Positions 21,194 through 32,800 of a DNA stretch of 64,000 bases are shown here, one piece after another. Position 1 is the stretch's first letter, and every line of letters begins with the position of its first letter. The stretch is taken from positions 51,910,182 to 51,974,181 of the forward strand of contig NC_135211.1 in the NCBI RefSeq assembly GCF_052324685.1. Direction: 5' to 3'. The position numbers were made by a program, and so were the translations under genes. The notes under the pieces were generated by a model. That model was given only the letters and a program-made list of their open reading frames with translations. It was not told the DNA's origin and made no database searches. This DNA comes from Brachyhypopomus gauderio. Taxonomy: Eukaryota; Chordata; Actinopteri; Gymnotiformes; Hypopomidae.

Positions 21194-22226
21194 TTCAGCA
21201 ATTTTGGTGGAGAATTAACTTACAAGAAATATAAAAAATAAGGACCTGCAATGCGAGCTCTTAAAAAACAGCCGCTCAACCCGCCATTTTTCTGGTGGTC
21301 TCTGTGGAATATAAAGTTCTTATATATATATTTATAAATAACAATGGTGGAACGTTTTCTTTTTATGTTTAGATAACCGAATGTTTTACATCGGACCAAA
21401 CAAAAATTATATGCGTTTGGTTATGTTGACTGAAGAGAAAAAGAGGTCTGCTCTGATCGAGTGTCATAATAACCCTGGCACCGGTGTTACCATCATGGTG
21501 TACGACGCACTAGAGACAGGGTTATTGCCGGTTACTTTTGGCCTACCTTTTGTTTGGTCCGATGTAAAATATTCGGTTATCTAAACATAAAAAGAAAACG
21601 TTCCACCATAGTTATTAACTTTATATTCCACGACAGGAACGACTGTTAACCTAGGAACATGGTTTGAATTTAACTTACCTTTAACTATAAAGTTTTCAGA
21701 TACACGACGAATTTCGCGTCGCATATTTTTGTCACAATTCGGTTTGAATAGCTCCTTTATACTCCTTTAACTCGCCATAAAATCTGAAATCCTTCATTAT
21801 TTTATTACAACACTTCCTGCACCCCAAACCAATGTTCTCCCCAATGTAACCAATGTATAAATCTATATTATATTATAATGTATGTGTATGTATTAATCCG
21901 CAGTTACAATTATAATAAATATAATTTATTATTATTTCTATTATTATTTAATTGTTATTATTACTACTATTATTTTTAACTGTTTACAAAGGTGTCGTAA
22001 AATGTAACGGTAGTGTCGTAAAGTGTTAACGCATGCGCAAATATCTGCCCGATACGTGCCTGGGCCAATCGCAACGCGCATGTGCACATTTTCTCGCGCA
22101 TGCTCGGTACGGATCGGGCAGGGTGTACGGATCGGGTAGTCACAACCAGTGTTACCTGCTGCTGGCGCTACTGTCACCGTTTCCTAGCAGGCGTCACGCC
22201 ACACACCCGTCCCGCGCCTCTGAAAA

Positions 22227-22491
22227 AATGTCTTCTGCTACACCCGACGTCCCCAGAAACGAAAGCGCTTGCAGAGATACAAACGTGACTGGGAAGAGGC
22301 GCATCCATGGCTGAATAGCATTATTGGGGATGAATTTAAAGCAAATTGTAAGGTTTGTCGGCGAGTATTTTCAGTGTCGCACGGCGGGCTGACTGATATC
22401 AGGCAGCATGGATCAAGAGAGCAACACGGCAAAAATGTAAAAGCTGAGAAAAGCCAGGCATCAGTGAAACAGTTCTTCATACCACAGTCAT
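22227..22491 (+). pseudogene. BED zinc-finger exon of a hAT transposase, relic
   Basis: The frame includes RDWEEAHPWLNSI, then CKVCRRVFSVSHGG and DIRQHGSREQHGKN: the CxxC...HxxxxH layout of a BED finger, the DNA-binding head of many hAT transposases. It ends near SVKQFFIPQ, next to the right end of the element. No catalytic domain follows, so this is only a remnant of the source transposon. Confidence 0.65.
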
Positions 22492-22748
22492 CAGACACTG
22501 ATGTGGTACAGAACATTATGTTATTATTATTATCATTATTTATTTTAAAGTAAAAAATTAAAAAGTATTTAATTTTATTCATGGCTAATTGCTTTCCTGA
22601 TCACCCCTTTACAAAAAAACACAACATAAAATGCGAGTCTGGCAACTTGGGCCATGTTGGTCACGGCCTGTGGTGGGCGTCCCTTATTTTCATTTGTGAA
22701 AGGTGGCAACCCTAGTTAAGGCCCCTTCTGTTATTTAACAGTCTAACA

Positions 22749-23376
22749 CAGAGGTCACCAACCTTTTTGAAACTGGGAGCTACTTCTTGGATACCAATTA
22801 TTGCGGAGGGCTACCAGATTAGTATGCATCAATCGAACGAAAAGTTGCGTGTGCAAGTGTCAATTGCTAAGCGGGAAGACCGCTAGCAACCGCGGACAAT
22901 CTATAATAGTAGCGAAAACATAAACGATGCAGCGCTTTGGTGCATGGCGCTATAGTGAGCTATTTTTAAAACAAGCCCGCGGGTGACCCCTGGTTTATTC
23001 AATATTGACGGCAGCCTAACTTTTTGATTGACAGCTAATTGAGCAATAGAACACGAGAGGGAGTGTGTTATCGTGAATATATGTATATGCCGTTACTTGG
23101 CAACGCGTCCGCGGAGTGATACAGAGAATGAGAATACCGTGCTGTTATCACATATCTGCAGGGTTAGAACACTTCTCAACCAGTCAGATTGTGAACTAAC
23201 TGTTGTATAATTGGCGAATAATCATTTAGTGTTAGAAGGGGAGGGACAACTGTGAATTTTGATTGGACATAAATTTAAGTAGATTTCTCGATGGGACCAA
23301 TTAGGTTTACAAATTTATATGTAATTCATTGGCCCTTTGGTGAGCTACTCGGAAAGGGGCGTGTTGGAGACCCCTG
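22749..23376. mobile_element. Non-autonomous hAT element, TSD GTCTAACA
   Basis: The ends CAGAGGTCACCAAC and GTTGGAGACCCCTG are imperfect inverted copies. The eight bases GTCTAACA lie directly on both sides (22741-22748 and 23377-23384). The 628-bp interior has no ORF of note. It sits only 26 bp from the target duplication of the palindromic hAT element. Confidence 0.88.
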
Positions 23377-23384
23377 GTCTAACA

Positions 23385-24125
23385 CTAAAATGTTTCACAA
23401 GTAGAAGTCACTCAGTACCACATTCACCATTAGCTGACGCTCTGACTGACAGAAGTCGTCGGCTAGTCAGTAGCGAACGCACTGAGTAGTAACCTGCTAT
23501 TTTCTGTGTTGTGCGGGTAAGTTGGGTGGTAGGCTAAATGATATAAAATGTGAGAGCGAACAGTAATGATTCATAAGTGCCTTGTGCAGTGTAAATGGTG
23601 GACTCATGGTCTGAGGCAGTTGTGGTAATGGGCTGCAGAGTGGGTTTATGTCTGTAAGTTGAAATAAGCTAAAGCTAAAGGTATAATCGGACAAACTAAT
23701 GCTAGGCTATGGAATGCACATGGTCGTATACCTGCACTAGTTCAGTTAGTTGCTGGGATTAGCGTCCGTGCTATCATTGTAGCTATGTTTAGCTTAAAGC
23801 TGCACTGTATATATTTTCTGTTTACCGAAGGAAATGTAAAATACTTGTTGTTCATTTAATTAAAATGGGGTTCATTTGGAGATGCAATTCATAAGAGTAC
23901 TGGATTTAAAAGAGGTTAAAACTGACTGAGATGGTAAACCAGAAAAAGAGTTCATAATGATACTGGCTTATTCAGTAAAATACATTCTGGTGATTTAGTG
24001 AGCTCATGATAGTGATGTGTGTAGACATAAAACTATAGAAGTGCAGAGACATTAATGTTATTGATGATAATGCAAATTGTTCAAATAATACTGTTTTATT
24101 TTACAATACATGTCTTGTGTGAGAC
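23385..24125. other. No gene recognised
   Basis: Moderately AT-rich DNA between the hAT element and the LINE fragment. I see short chance ORFs only and no recognisable exon or repeat end. Confidence 0.4.
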
Positions 24126-24742
24126 CATGCATGCAGCTGTGAGCAGGATCCAGACCCAACACCCACAGGATCCAGACCCAACACCCACAGGCTCTCCTTC
24201 TCATCTCAGGAGATTTCAATCACTCATCCCCCTCCTCAACTTAGAGCTCTTCCTTCACCCAGTACGTCACCTGCCACACCAGACCTGTTCTATGCCAGAC
24301 CTGTTCTCGACCTGTTCTATGCCAGTACAGAGGGGGCATATGACTCTTCACCCCTCCCCCCCCCCGGGAAGATCAGATCACAACCTGGTTCATCTCCTGC
24401 CTGTGTACAAAACCCTTGTACACAGAGAGCCAGCCGTCACTCGCACAGTGAAGAAATGGACTACAGAGGCTGAAGAGGCTCTGAAGGAAAGTTTTAGCAC
24501 AACACTGTTGGAGGAACTGTGTGATCCTCACGGAGACGACATTGAGGGCCTCACACACTGCATAATGGACTATGTCGACTTCTGTGTGGAAAACACTGTA
24601 CCCACCAGGACTGTGCGGTGTTTCTCCAACAACAAACCCTGGATCAACTCCGATATAAAGGCTCCACTGAAGGAGAAGAAGAGGGTTTTTAGATCGGGTG
24701 ACAAGGAGGAGATGAAGTCTGTGCAGAAGGAGCTGAGGAGGA

Positions 24743-24846
24743 AGATCAGAGAGGGTAAAACCATCTACAGAAGGAGGATCAGAGAGGGTAAAACCATCTA
24801 CAGGAGGAAGATCAGAGAGGGTAAAACCATCTACAGAAGGAAGATG
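24743..24846 (+). repeat. 33-bp tandem repeat, three units, in frame
   Basis: Three copies of a 33-bp unit (core ATCAGAGAGGGTAAAACC) encode repeated KIREGKTIYRR in the LINE linker. The unit length keeps the reading frame. One unit has R for K at its start. Confidence 0.85.
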
Positions 24847-25055
24847 GAGGACCAACTGCAGCAGAACAACGTCAGGGGAGTCTGAAATAGTCTCACAACT
24901 ATTTCAGGTCACAAGATGTCTGACTCACAGGCAGTGGGGGACCAGAAGTGGGTGAATGAACTCAATGTCTTCTTCAATAGGTTTGATCATTCTCCTGCTC
25001 CCCTCACTACACAAACACCGCTGCTGGATTCTTCCTGTCTGGCACTACCAGCACC

Positions 25056-25560
25056 CTGCCCTCCCCCCACTCCCACACCCACCCTGCCCCCCCCCACTCC
25101 CACACCCACCCTGCCCTCCCTCCACTCCAACACCCACCCTGCCCTCCCCACTCCCACACCCACCCTGCTCTCCCCACTCCCACACCCACCCTGCCCTCCC
25201 CCCACTCCCACACCCACCCTGCCCTCCCTCCACTCCAACACCCACCCTGCCCTCCCCACTCCCACACCCACCCTGCTCTCCCCACTCCCACACCCACCCT
25301 GCCCTCCCCCCACTCCCACACCCACCCTGCCCTCCCCCCACTCCCACACCCACCCTGCCCTCCCTCCACTCCAACACCCACCCTGCTCTCCCCACTCCCA
25401 CACCCACCCTGCTCTCCCCACTCCCACACCCACCCTGCCCTCCCCACTCCCACACCCACCCTGCCTCCCCCCACTCCCACACCCACCCTGCCCTCCCCCC
25501 ACTCCCACACCCACCCTGCTCTCCCCCCACTCCCACACCCACCCTGCTCTCTCCCAACTC
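25056..25560. repeat. Proline-coding C-rich minisatellite within the LINE
   Basis: About 500 bp of repeated CCCACTCCCACACCCACC with CTGCCCTCC or CTGCTCTCC between, in unit lengths of roughly 24-27 bp and higher-order blocks. On the + strand it reads as Thr-Pro-Thr-Leu-Pro repeats in more than one frame. The - strand is G-rich with closely spaced GGG runs. The long ORFs on both strands here are artefacts of the repeat. Confidence 0.9.
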
Positions 25561-25975
25561 TCAGCCACCTCCTGCTGACAGACTCCAGCACTCAGTACCC
25601 CCACTCCAGTCTGACGCTGACAACATCCCACGTGAGATGTGCACTGAGGAAAATAAAGGTCAGGAAAGCTGCAGGTCCAGATGGCATCAGCTCAAGGCTC
25701 CTGAAGACCTGTGCCGATGAGCTGTGCGGTGTGACCCGGTACATTTTTAATCTCAGCCTGAGGTTAGAAAGAGTCCCACAGCTGTGGAAAACATCCTCCG
25801 TGGTACCGGTGCAAAAGACCCCACACCCCAAAGACCTCAACAGCTACAGGCCAGTAACACTAACATCTCACCTGATGAAGACCCTGGAGAGACTACTCCT
25901 TGTCTACCTCCGCCCACTTGTGAGTTCATCAATGGACCCACTCCAGTTTGCTTATCAACCTAGCATCTACAACAA

Positions 25976-26640
25976 TAGATTTGTTGTCATTTGTTGTAGA
26001 TTTTGTTGTTGTCCCTTGGTTGTCAGTTGTTCAGATGTCTCCGCGGGAACATGCAAATCATCTTCTTCTGCTTCATTCATGCTGGACGTTCCTATTTGTC
26101 TCTTTAGCGCCATTGCCTCAATAGCGGTTGGGCATAGATTTGCATCCACCTACAATCTGAACATCGCTCTTGGGCTTATGACAGATGAGTGACAGGACAG
26201 TGGTACTTCAGGGGGCCTATCAGATTTCAGCTGGGGCCAAAGCCCCTGTGGCTCCACCCCTAGAACCGCCACTGTCAGATACCCTCAACATCCTCTGGGT
26301 TTTAGCCTTTTTTACAATATGATAATTAATTGTTCAAAAGAGCAAACCAAGGAAAAATAGAACAACCTGTTATGATAGAAATAATACAGAAGAACCTGCC
26401 CAGAACTCCTGCCCCCACTAGTATTCCCATAGCAACCATATCACATGTCTTTTGGGTTTTGTCTGTTCCCAACACACCTGTTAATTATACAAATATACAA
26501 AAGGAATCTTTTTTAACACATACTAATTCAAAATGACAGAGAGACATTTCTTAGATCTGACATTTTACATTGAGGACATCCAGGTCTCAATAACTACAGA
26601 GATATCAAATAAAGAAAACACAGAGGATTTCAGAAAGTGT
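25976..26640. other. No gene recognised; possible hAT end
   Basis: The 26198-26274 segment has CAGTGG at one side and CCGCCACTG at the other, like worn hAT ends, but no matching target duplication is present. The rest is AT-rich and upstream of lectin C. Confidence 0.35.
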
Positions 26641-26669
26641 TGCATGTTTAGTGTGAGGAAGCCCTCACC

Positions 26670-26705
26670 ACAACTTCCTGTCCTGAGAGCAGGGTATATA
26701 TTTAA
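26670..26705 (+). promoter_or_regulatory. Candidate promoter of lectin C (ETS site plus TATA-like box)
   Basis: ACTTCCTG (an ETS/PU.1-type site used in leukocyte genes) lies about 20 bp before GTATATATTT, a TATA-like box. The ATG of the first exon follows about 145 bp further on with no upstream splice needed. The spacing fits a transcription start near 26725. This is inferred from motifs only. Confidence 0.4.
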
Positions 26706-26843
26706 CATGACCACATACACAGAGTCACAGTGGTAGATACGAAGTTAGATTTTTTCCACTGTTCGATTTAATTGTTCCAGCACTTCACAGAAATACACTG
26801 ATTTAAGAGTTGAGTAACAAAGTACATGTAAACTCTGGAAAAA

Positions 26844-29800
26844 ATGGTAGATAACAGACCTAATTCAAGTGACAGTAAAGGTTCATATGAAGACATCTAT
26901 GTGAATGATGATGTACTGGAATCTTATATGACCAGAAGAGAAAAGCGAACTATGACCTCAGGTAAACACTGGCACACACACATATACTAAGGTTTCTAAT
27001 ATCTGTGTGTGTGTGTGTGTGTCTCAGTGTCTACCTGTGGTTGTTAAAACAGTTCATACAGTGTGTGTGCAATGTGTTTATGTACGGAGTGCTGCCTGTT
27101 GCCTGGTTTCTGTGTCTGTGGTTACCTGTCCTGTGTTTGCTATTCTTTCTGGCTTTATTTCCATGTTCTTATGGTTTTCATTCTGATAGTTACACCCCTC
27201 ATTTAGTTGTCTGCCTTTTGTTATTGATTTCACCTGTCCCTTCTAATTTCATACCCGGTATTTCCCTCAGTTTATTGATGACTATTGTACTATCTGGATG
27301 TACAATATGGGCATCCTATCTGGATGGGCAGTCATAGCCTGGTGGTAGGGAACTGGTCTTGTGACCGGAGGGTCGTGGGTTCGATTCCCAGACCTGAGGC
27401 CATGACTGAGGTGCCCTTGAGCAAGGTACCTAACCCCAACTGGGCTAGGGCTGCCCACCGCTCTGGGCACGTGTGCACCACAGCCCCCTAGGAATCACTA
27501 GTGTGTGTGTGTTCTAACTGCACAGATGGGTTAAAAGCAGAGGACAAATTTCGATTGCGGTGTAAAAATCACAATTGACAAAATACGGCACATTTACATT
27601 TACTGTTGTGGGGTGAGTTTCCCGAAACGTTCTTAGCGCTAAGTACTTCTTAACCTCATACGTTTCATACGAGGTTATGAAGTACTTAGCGCTACGAACG
27701 TTTCGGGAAACCCACCCCTGCTTAGTATGTTCTAGCCTCCAGTGTATTCTCTAGTTTGTTTGTTTTTGTCTTGCATTCCTTATGTCTTGTGGAGGTACTT
27801 ATGTCAACTAATTGACCCTGGCAAGTCTAAAAGACTCAGATTCTTGATTTGCCCTTAATATATGTTGCATTTCTAAGCTCTTGCGTCTGCCTTGCTATCA
27901 TTCCCCCGATACACAGAGCCCTTTGAATCACATTAATAAGGAGGTAATCTAGGCTTATGTGTACTTAGGTGCTTTAGTTAAAGGATTTAAGAACACAAAA
28001 CACTGAGTACCAGAGCTCTGTTGTTTCCACACTTTGAGGACAATAATCTTATTTACAGAAGATGCTACTGCTGCTTGGTCACTTCCTTAACTGGCAGCAG
28101 ATTAATTATAGTCAGTCAGGAAACATCATATGAGTAAATAATAGATGTCTGTAATAGATTAGACATGTCTTAGAAGTGGTGATAATTTATTCTTCTCTTC
28201 TGTTTATAATCATGCATCACATTATTAATTTCATCCAATCACCACCAAATAATTACAAAACCATCATTAACTATCAAACATCAAATACGGGGTAAATACC
28301 TCATAACTCATTCTGTAAAGATGTTTAAATAAAATATTCTCTAAAGAAGTTTGTACATGAAACCCCCCACTCTGAAAATCCTCTGTCACAATCATATCTA
28401 TCATGGGAATCAGTATCTAACACAATCTCTGTATGTTAGACTAGGCTATTTATTAATAGACGTGCACATTTGCATACCAACTTCAGCACAAGGAACTGTT
28501 GACCATTATGTACAGAAACTTTCCAGCAGTTCTGCACTTCTATTATTTATTCATTTAAATTTCAGCATGCTATTTGAAACACACACACATATACTAAGGT
28601 TTCTAATGTCTGTGTGTGCGTCTCAGTGTCTACCTGTGGTTGTTAAAACAGTGTGTTCTATTATTTATTCATTTAAATGCCAGCACAGTATTTGAAATTA
28701 CAAAGTACACTGTGTTTCCAGCTTATCTTTAGACAGACAGCAACCATTTTTTTTCCAGATAGAGCAGCTTATATAAATAAAACCCTTGTATGTGGCTGTC
28801 AGATCACTTAAAAAATCTGAGAGAAAGCATGTGCAAGTTTTTGTAAATTCAAGGCATACTTTTGCTAAAATAAAGTACTATATGCACTGTAAATCTTAAC
28901 CTTGTAAATCCTGTAAAGTACTTTGTGACAACATGTGTTGTGAAAAGCGCTATACAAATATATTTGATTTATATTATATTTGCTTAAGCAACAGATAATG
29001 ACAATTTTTAAGGTCACGGACACCACAGAATTGCTTTCACTGTCACTTCCTCAGTGGTATGAATTACACTCACAGAATAATTTAGAGCTGAAGAGTGCTG
29101 TGTGATCACACCACACATCTCACACACACCCAGAGTGCTATAGGTTACCAAACCAGTGCAAAAGATTTCACCACGAGAGGACATCTGCCTCTGTACGGCC
29201 TGTAGCTCCTGCCCTGCTCACAAACAATTACACAATTATAGCCAATAAGTAGAGGTTCTTCACACACAAAGACACTAGAGTTTAGTGTTTGAGTCTGCAA
29301 TAGATTAGACATGTCTTGGAGTGTGTCTGATGATGTTAATGGTATTCTGGAGTTGGAGAGAGGAGAGCGGGTGGAGATGGTGGTGGATGTCTATGAGAGT
29401 GCAGACACTATTAAAGGTCAGTGAGATCATTGTTCTTTTTGGTATATTAGCCTGACACTGACTCCTTCTTTACTAATGTTGTTTCTGGGACTTATGCATG
29501 ATACAAGTATGTGAAAGCAGGGTGTTATTCTGATAGTCATACTGAACTGTGAGAACTAAAATAGACATCTGTCAGACCGGTGCACTGTTTAAAAATGCTT
29601 TCATTATGTACTTTAGGGACAGATACAGGCCTTTATTGTACCACACTAGCAGTGTAGTTTACAGAGTCATCTGAACAGGGTGAGATGTTTGACTCCCGCT
29701 ATTCCTCCTTTAGTCACGACATGGAAGGCTCTGTTTCCTCTCACAGATGTTTAATGCTGGGCTGCATTAACACCGACACTTTGACATTGACACGGTGTCA

Positions 29801-32800
29801 TTACACCAACATTATTGCACCATAGAACTCAAAGGAAACGACTGAATTTCCCACTCGTGGGATCATTAAAATTTGTCATTATCATTATCATTACATGGAG
29901 GACAAACTATCAGAATGTTTTTGTTAACACAAAAATATCTGAAACTTATAACTTGAAAATAAATATGCATACCACTTTGCCTACTCATGAACTAAGAGAG
30001 GGGAGCTTATATCCAGCACTCCTTCTTAGATGGTCAAGGATTACAAACAGTTCCGATGAGCCTTTAACAAATGACAACTGAGTACTCCATTCTTACAGTG
30101 AAGAAGAAAAAACACAAAGTGCCATGGGAATACAGGTGCCCAATAAACAGTAATAAACAATACAGTGCCCTCTAGCTGGAATAAGCATTGTTAAATTGAG
30201 ATTGGTTAACTGCAGATACACCTGCCCTGCTAGACCGGAGTCTAAATGCACTACATGATCCTGCATGTGACTATGACAAATGATCGGCCACTTCAGTCAA
30301 CAAATTGTTACGTATGGTCTCGCGCCCCTCCCTTAGCTGTCACTCCGGATTCCCTCGTGTCTGTGTTCCTTGCCCGTTAGCCCCGCCCTGCTTGTCTGTC
30401 TGCCTGGTTTCTGTCTGTCTGCCACGCCCATGTCATTATCGTTGTCAGCTGTGTCTTGTTATGTTCCTTGTATATCAGTCCCTGTTTCTCCCATGTCTGG
30501 TTATCGGTAGTTTTGTTTTCCCTGTTCACAGTCCTGGACTCTGTTCGTGAGTTTGCGCGTTGCATTTCTGTTTCCCGTGTTCATCTGCCTGTTCAGTGTT
30601 TTCCCTGTCTTGTTTAGTTCGCTGTCCGAGTATGCCCGTTTACCTTATTTGTTCTGGCTGCCCTCCCGGTTTGACCCACGCCTGTCCCTTTGACCACGGT
30701 TTCGGTATTCCCTTTAATAAATCTTGCTCTCCTCAGCGTTTGTGTCCATCTCCTTGCTCCGCACTGCAAGCTGCGTTACACAAATGCAGATGTCACAGTG
30801 TACATATTAATGATAGAGTCCAAGGATCTAGGAACAATACAAAATACAGTTTCAGTGTCAGAGCTCTGTTGTTTTCACACTTTGATCGCAAACATTTTAC
30901 ACCATGTTAGATGTGTTGACACGATAGATAGTTAAAGTATGTAAATGAATGAATGAATGAATGAATGAAAGACTGTCATACATTGTAAATTCAGTTGATG
31001 TAGATATAGTTGAGGGGTGAACTCAACAATGCATCAGCTAACACCATCTGTGTGTGCATGTCACACTCGGGGCCTGAACACCAGCAGAGGTCAGTTTATC
31101 ATCACATAATTTGTGGTCCGATATCCATGTTATGCCTTCATTACTCCTTCCAATTTAACATGTAAAAACTGATCTATTGCTTTTTTATTACTATTATTAA
31201 AACTATGAATTGTCTTCTGGAACTTCAGAAACCAACACTGCAGTGAGCAGATGTTCCAGACTGACTGCAGTGTGTCTGGTGCTGCTGTGTGTTCTCCTGC
31301 TGACTGTCATCACAGTGATGTGGGTCAAGTTCACTGCAGAGAGAGAACAGTTACACACCAGTAACTATAACCTGACTATGGAGAGAGACCAGCTACAGAC
31401 CAAGTACAACAGCCTGACTGAAAAGAGAGAAAAGCTAAAGAAAGGACTCCAAAGAGTGTTTTCTGATCTGGGTGAGTGTATAAAATCTAGGAATCAGTAC
31501 TGTAATAAGCAGATGTTCCAGACTGATTGCAGTGTGTCTGGTGCTGCTGTGTGTTCTCCTGCTGACTGCCACCACTGTAATGTGGGTCAAGTTCACTACA
31601 CAGAGAGACCAGTTACAGACCAGTAACTACAACCTGACTATAGAGAGAGACCAGTTACAGACCAGTCACTATAACCTCACTATAGAGAGAGACAAACTAA
31701 GGGTAAAAAAACATTCTGAACCAGGTGAGTGTATGAATCTAGGATCCACTTGCTGCAGTGTGTAACACGGAGGGTATGAAGTGATAAAGCAGCTCCATTC
31801 ACTGAGTAGATAAAGATTAAGATTAAAGATTAAGGGCAAATCCATAATCAGAGTCGTTAGAACAGTCCAGGGACATTTTACCAGGTTTGTCAGACAGAAC
31901 CAATATGGAAAGACATGGTAAACAAACGAAAGCAAATACAAGAAACATGACAGAAACCAGAGCAAACCGGAGGCTAAGCTTAGCAAAACGAGACTGAAAA
32001 ACAGACACAATACAAATATACTTATGTATCACCGAATGGAGCTGCGTGTGTTTTCTTGCTGGTTGCCAAGACAGTGCTGTGGATCACATTCACTGCAGAG
32101 AAACCAGATACAGACCAGTAACTACCACCTGACTATAGAGAGAGACCAGTTACAGAGCTGTAACTACAACCTCAGTATAGAGAGAGACCAGAGAAAGACT
32201 CCAAAGAATGCTTTCTTGTATATGGGAAGTACATTATGTTTTACTTAAAATATGTCACCATGGAACCAAGTTCCTTTTTCAAGAATATGAGGGTTCAAAC
32301 TTTGTACTGTGCAAATGGGAAAAATCCATGGCAACCAAATCCAAAACGTAATCCACAATCAGAGTAAAACTTGTAATGAACCAGCAAAAGCACAAAGGGG
32401 CAAATCCAGACAAGAATAATGAGACAGAAAACAGGTCGAACCATGAAACAGAAGAACAGAGAAATGCTCGGTGTGTTTATTACACCTGGGATTCAGAAAT
32501 ACTTGATGACCGACATCAGACTAGGGAAACACAGGGACTACAAATACACAGAACTTACAGGAACTAACTAGGCATAGGTGGGAACACTGATGACAGGGAT
32601 GTGACAGACCGAGGGAAACCATAGAGACAGGGTGGTATAAACAGACAAGGAAAACCCAGGCACATGGAACAGACGACCGGAGTGACAGCTAGAAGAGGGG
32701 GCCGGAGCCCTACGTGACAGAACCCCACCTCTAAGCGTGCCACTCCGGGGCACGCAAAGACTGACAAGACAGAAGACAGACCAAGGGAAACAAAGCATTA

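Larger units (their letters stand above)
15918..21303 (-). mobile_element. Full-length LINE of the L1/Tx1 group with target duplications and poly(A)
   Basis: On the - strand the element runs from a 110-bp 5' leader through ORF1 and ORF2 to a 3' end with an AATAAA signal (15944-15949 region) and a 24-base poly(A) (15918-15941). The 13-bp sequence GTGGAATATAAAG lies at both sides (15905-15917 and 21304-21316), the duplication made by target-primed reverse transcription. Both ORFs are open. The 3' UTR was later interrupted by an LTR element, of which a solo LTR remains. Confidence 0.9.
15536..22150. repeat. Long inverted repeat inside the hAT element, split by the LINE
   Basis: Left-arm phrases recur as their complements on the right: GACTACCCGATCCGTACACC at 15540 and near 22130, GCGCATGCGTTAACACTTTA at 15648 and near 22020, the ATGAAGGATTTCAGATTTTA region at 15733 and 21780, and AACCGAATGTTTTACATCGG at 21377 and 21560. 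The centre is near 21490. The right arm holds about 200 bp of extra AT-rich DNA (21805-22010). Before the LINE landed it would have folded as a hairpin of some 550 bp per arm. Confidence 0.85.
15291..22714. mobile_element. Palindromic hAT element carrying a nested LINE
   Basis: The ends are TAGGGTTGCCACC (left) and GGTGGCAACCCTA (right), with the 8-bp duplication GTTAAGGC at 15283-15290 and 22715-22722; all are hAT hallmarks. Removing the LINE inserted at 15918-21303 leaves about 2.0 kb of hAT sequence. Most of that is a long inverted repeat: 15536-15917 plus 21304-21470 pairs with roughly 21510-22150. Near the right end a BED-finger exon relic is seen. The arms carry an integrase-like exon in inverted copies. 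Confidence 0.82.
24130..25975 (+). mobile_element. LINE fragment of the L2/CR1-like group with expanded internal repeats
   Basis: The frame from 24370 shows the end of an endonuclease (GRSDHNLVHLLPVYK), a linker with FSNNKPWINSDIK and REGKTIYRR, and then, after the minisatellite, the start of a reverse transcriptase from 25640: KAAGPDGISSRLLK, TSSVVPVQKTPHPKD, LNSYRPVTLTSHLMKTLER and DPLQFAYQP. The catalytic part of the polymerase is missing, since the homology stops near 25970. Frame changes and internal repeat growth mean it is dead. Confidence 0.8.

Noticed and set aside
24956-25720. Proline-rich and glycine/valine-rich ORFs on both strands
   Set aside because: They are readings of the C-rich minisatellite inside the LINE fragment and have no independent evidence.
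26198-26274. Small hAT element ending CAGTGG...CCACTG
   Set aside because: The ends are inverted-like but the flanking eight bases do not match, so borders cannot be supported.
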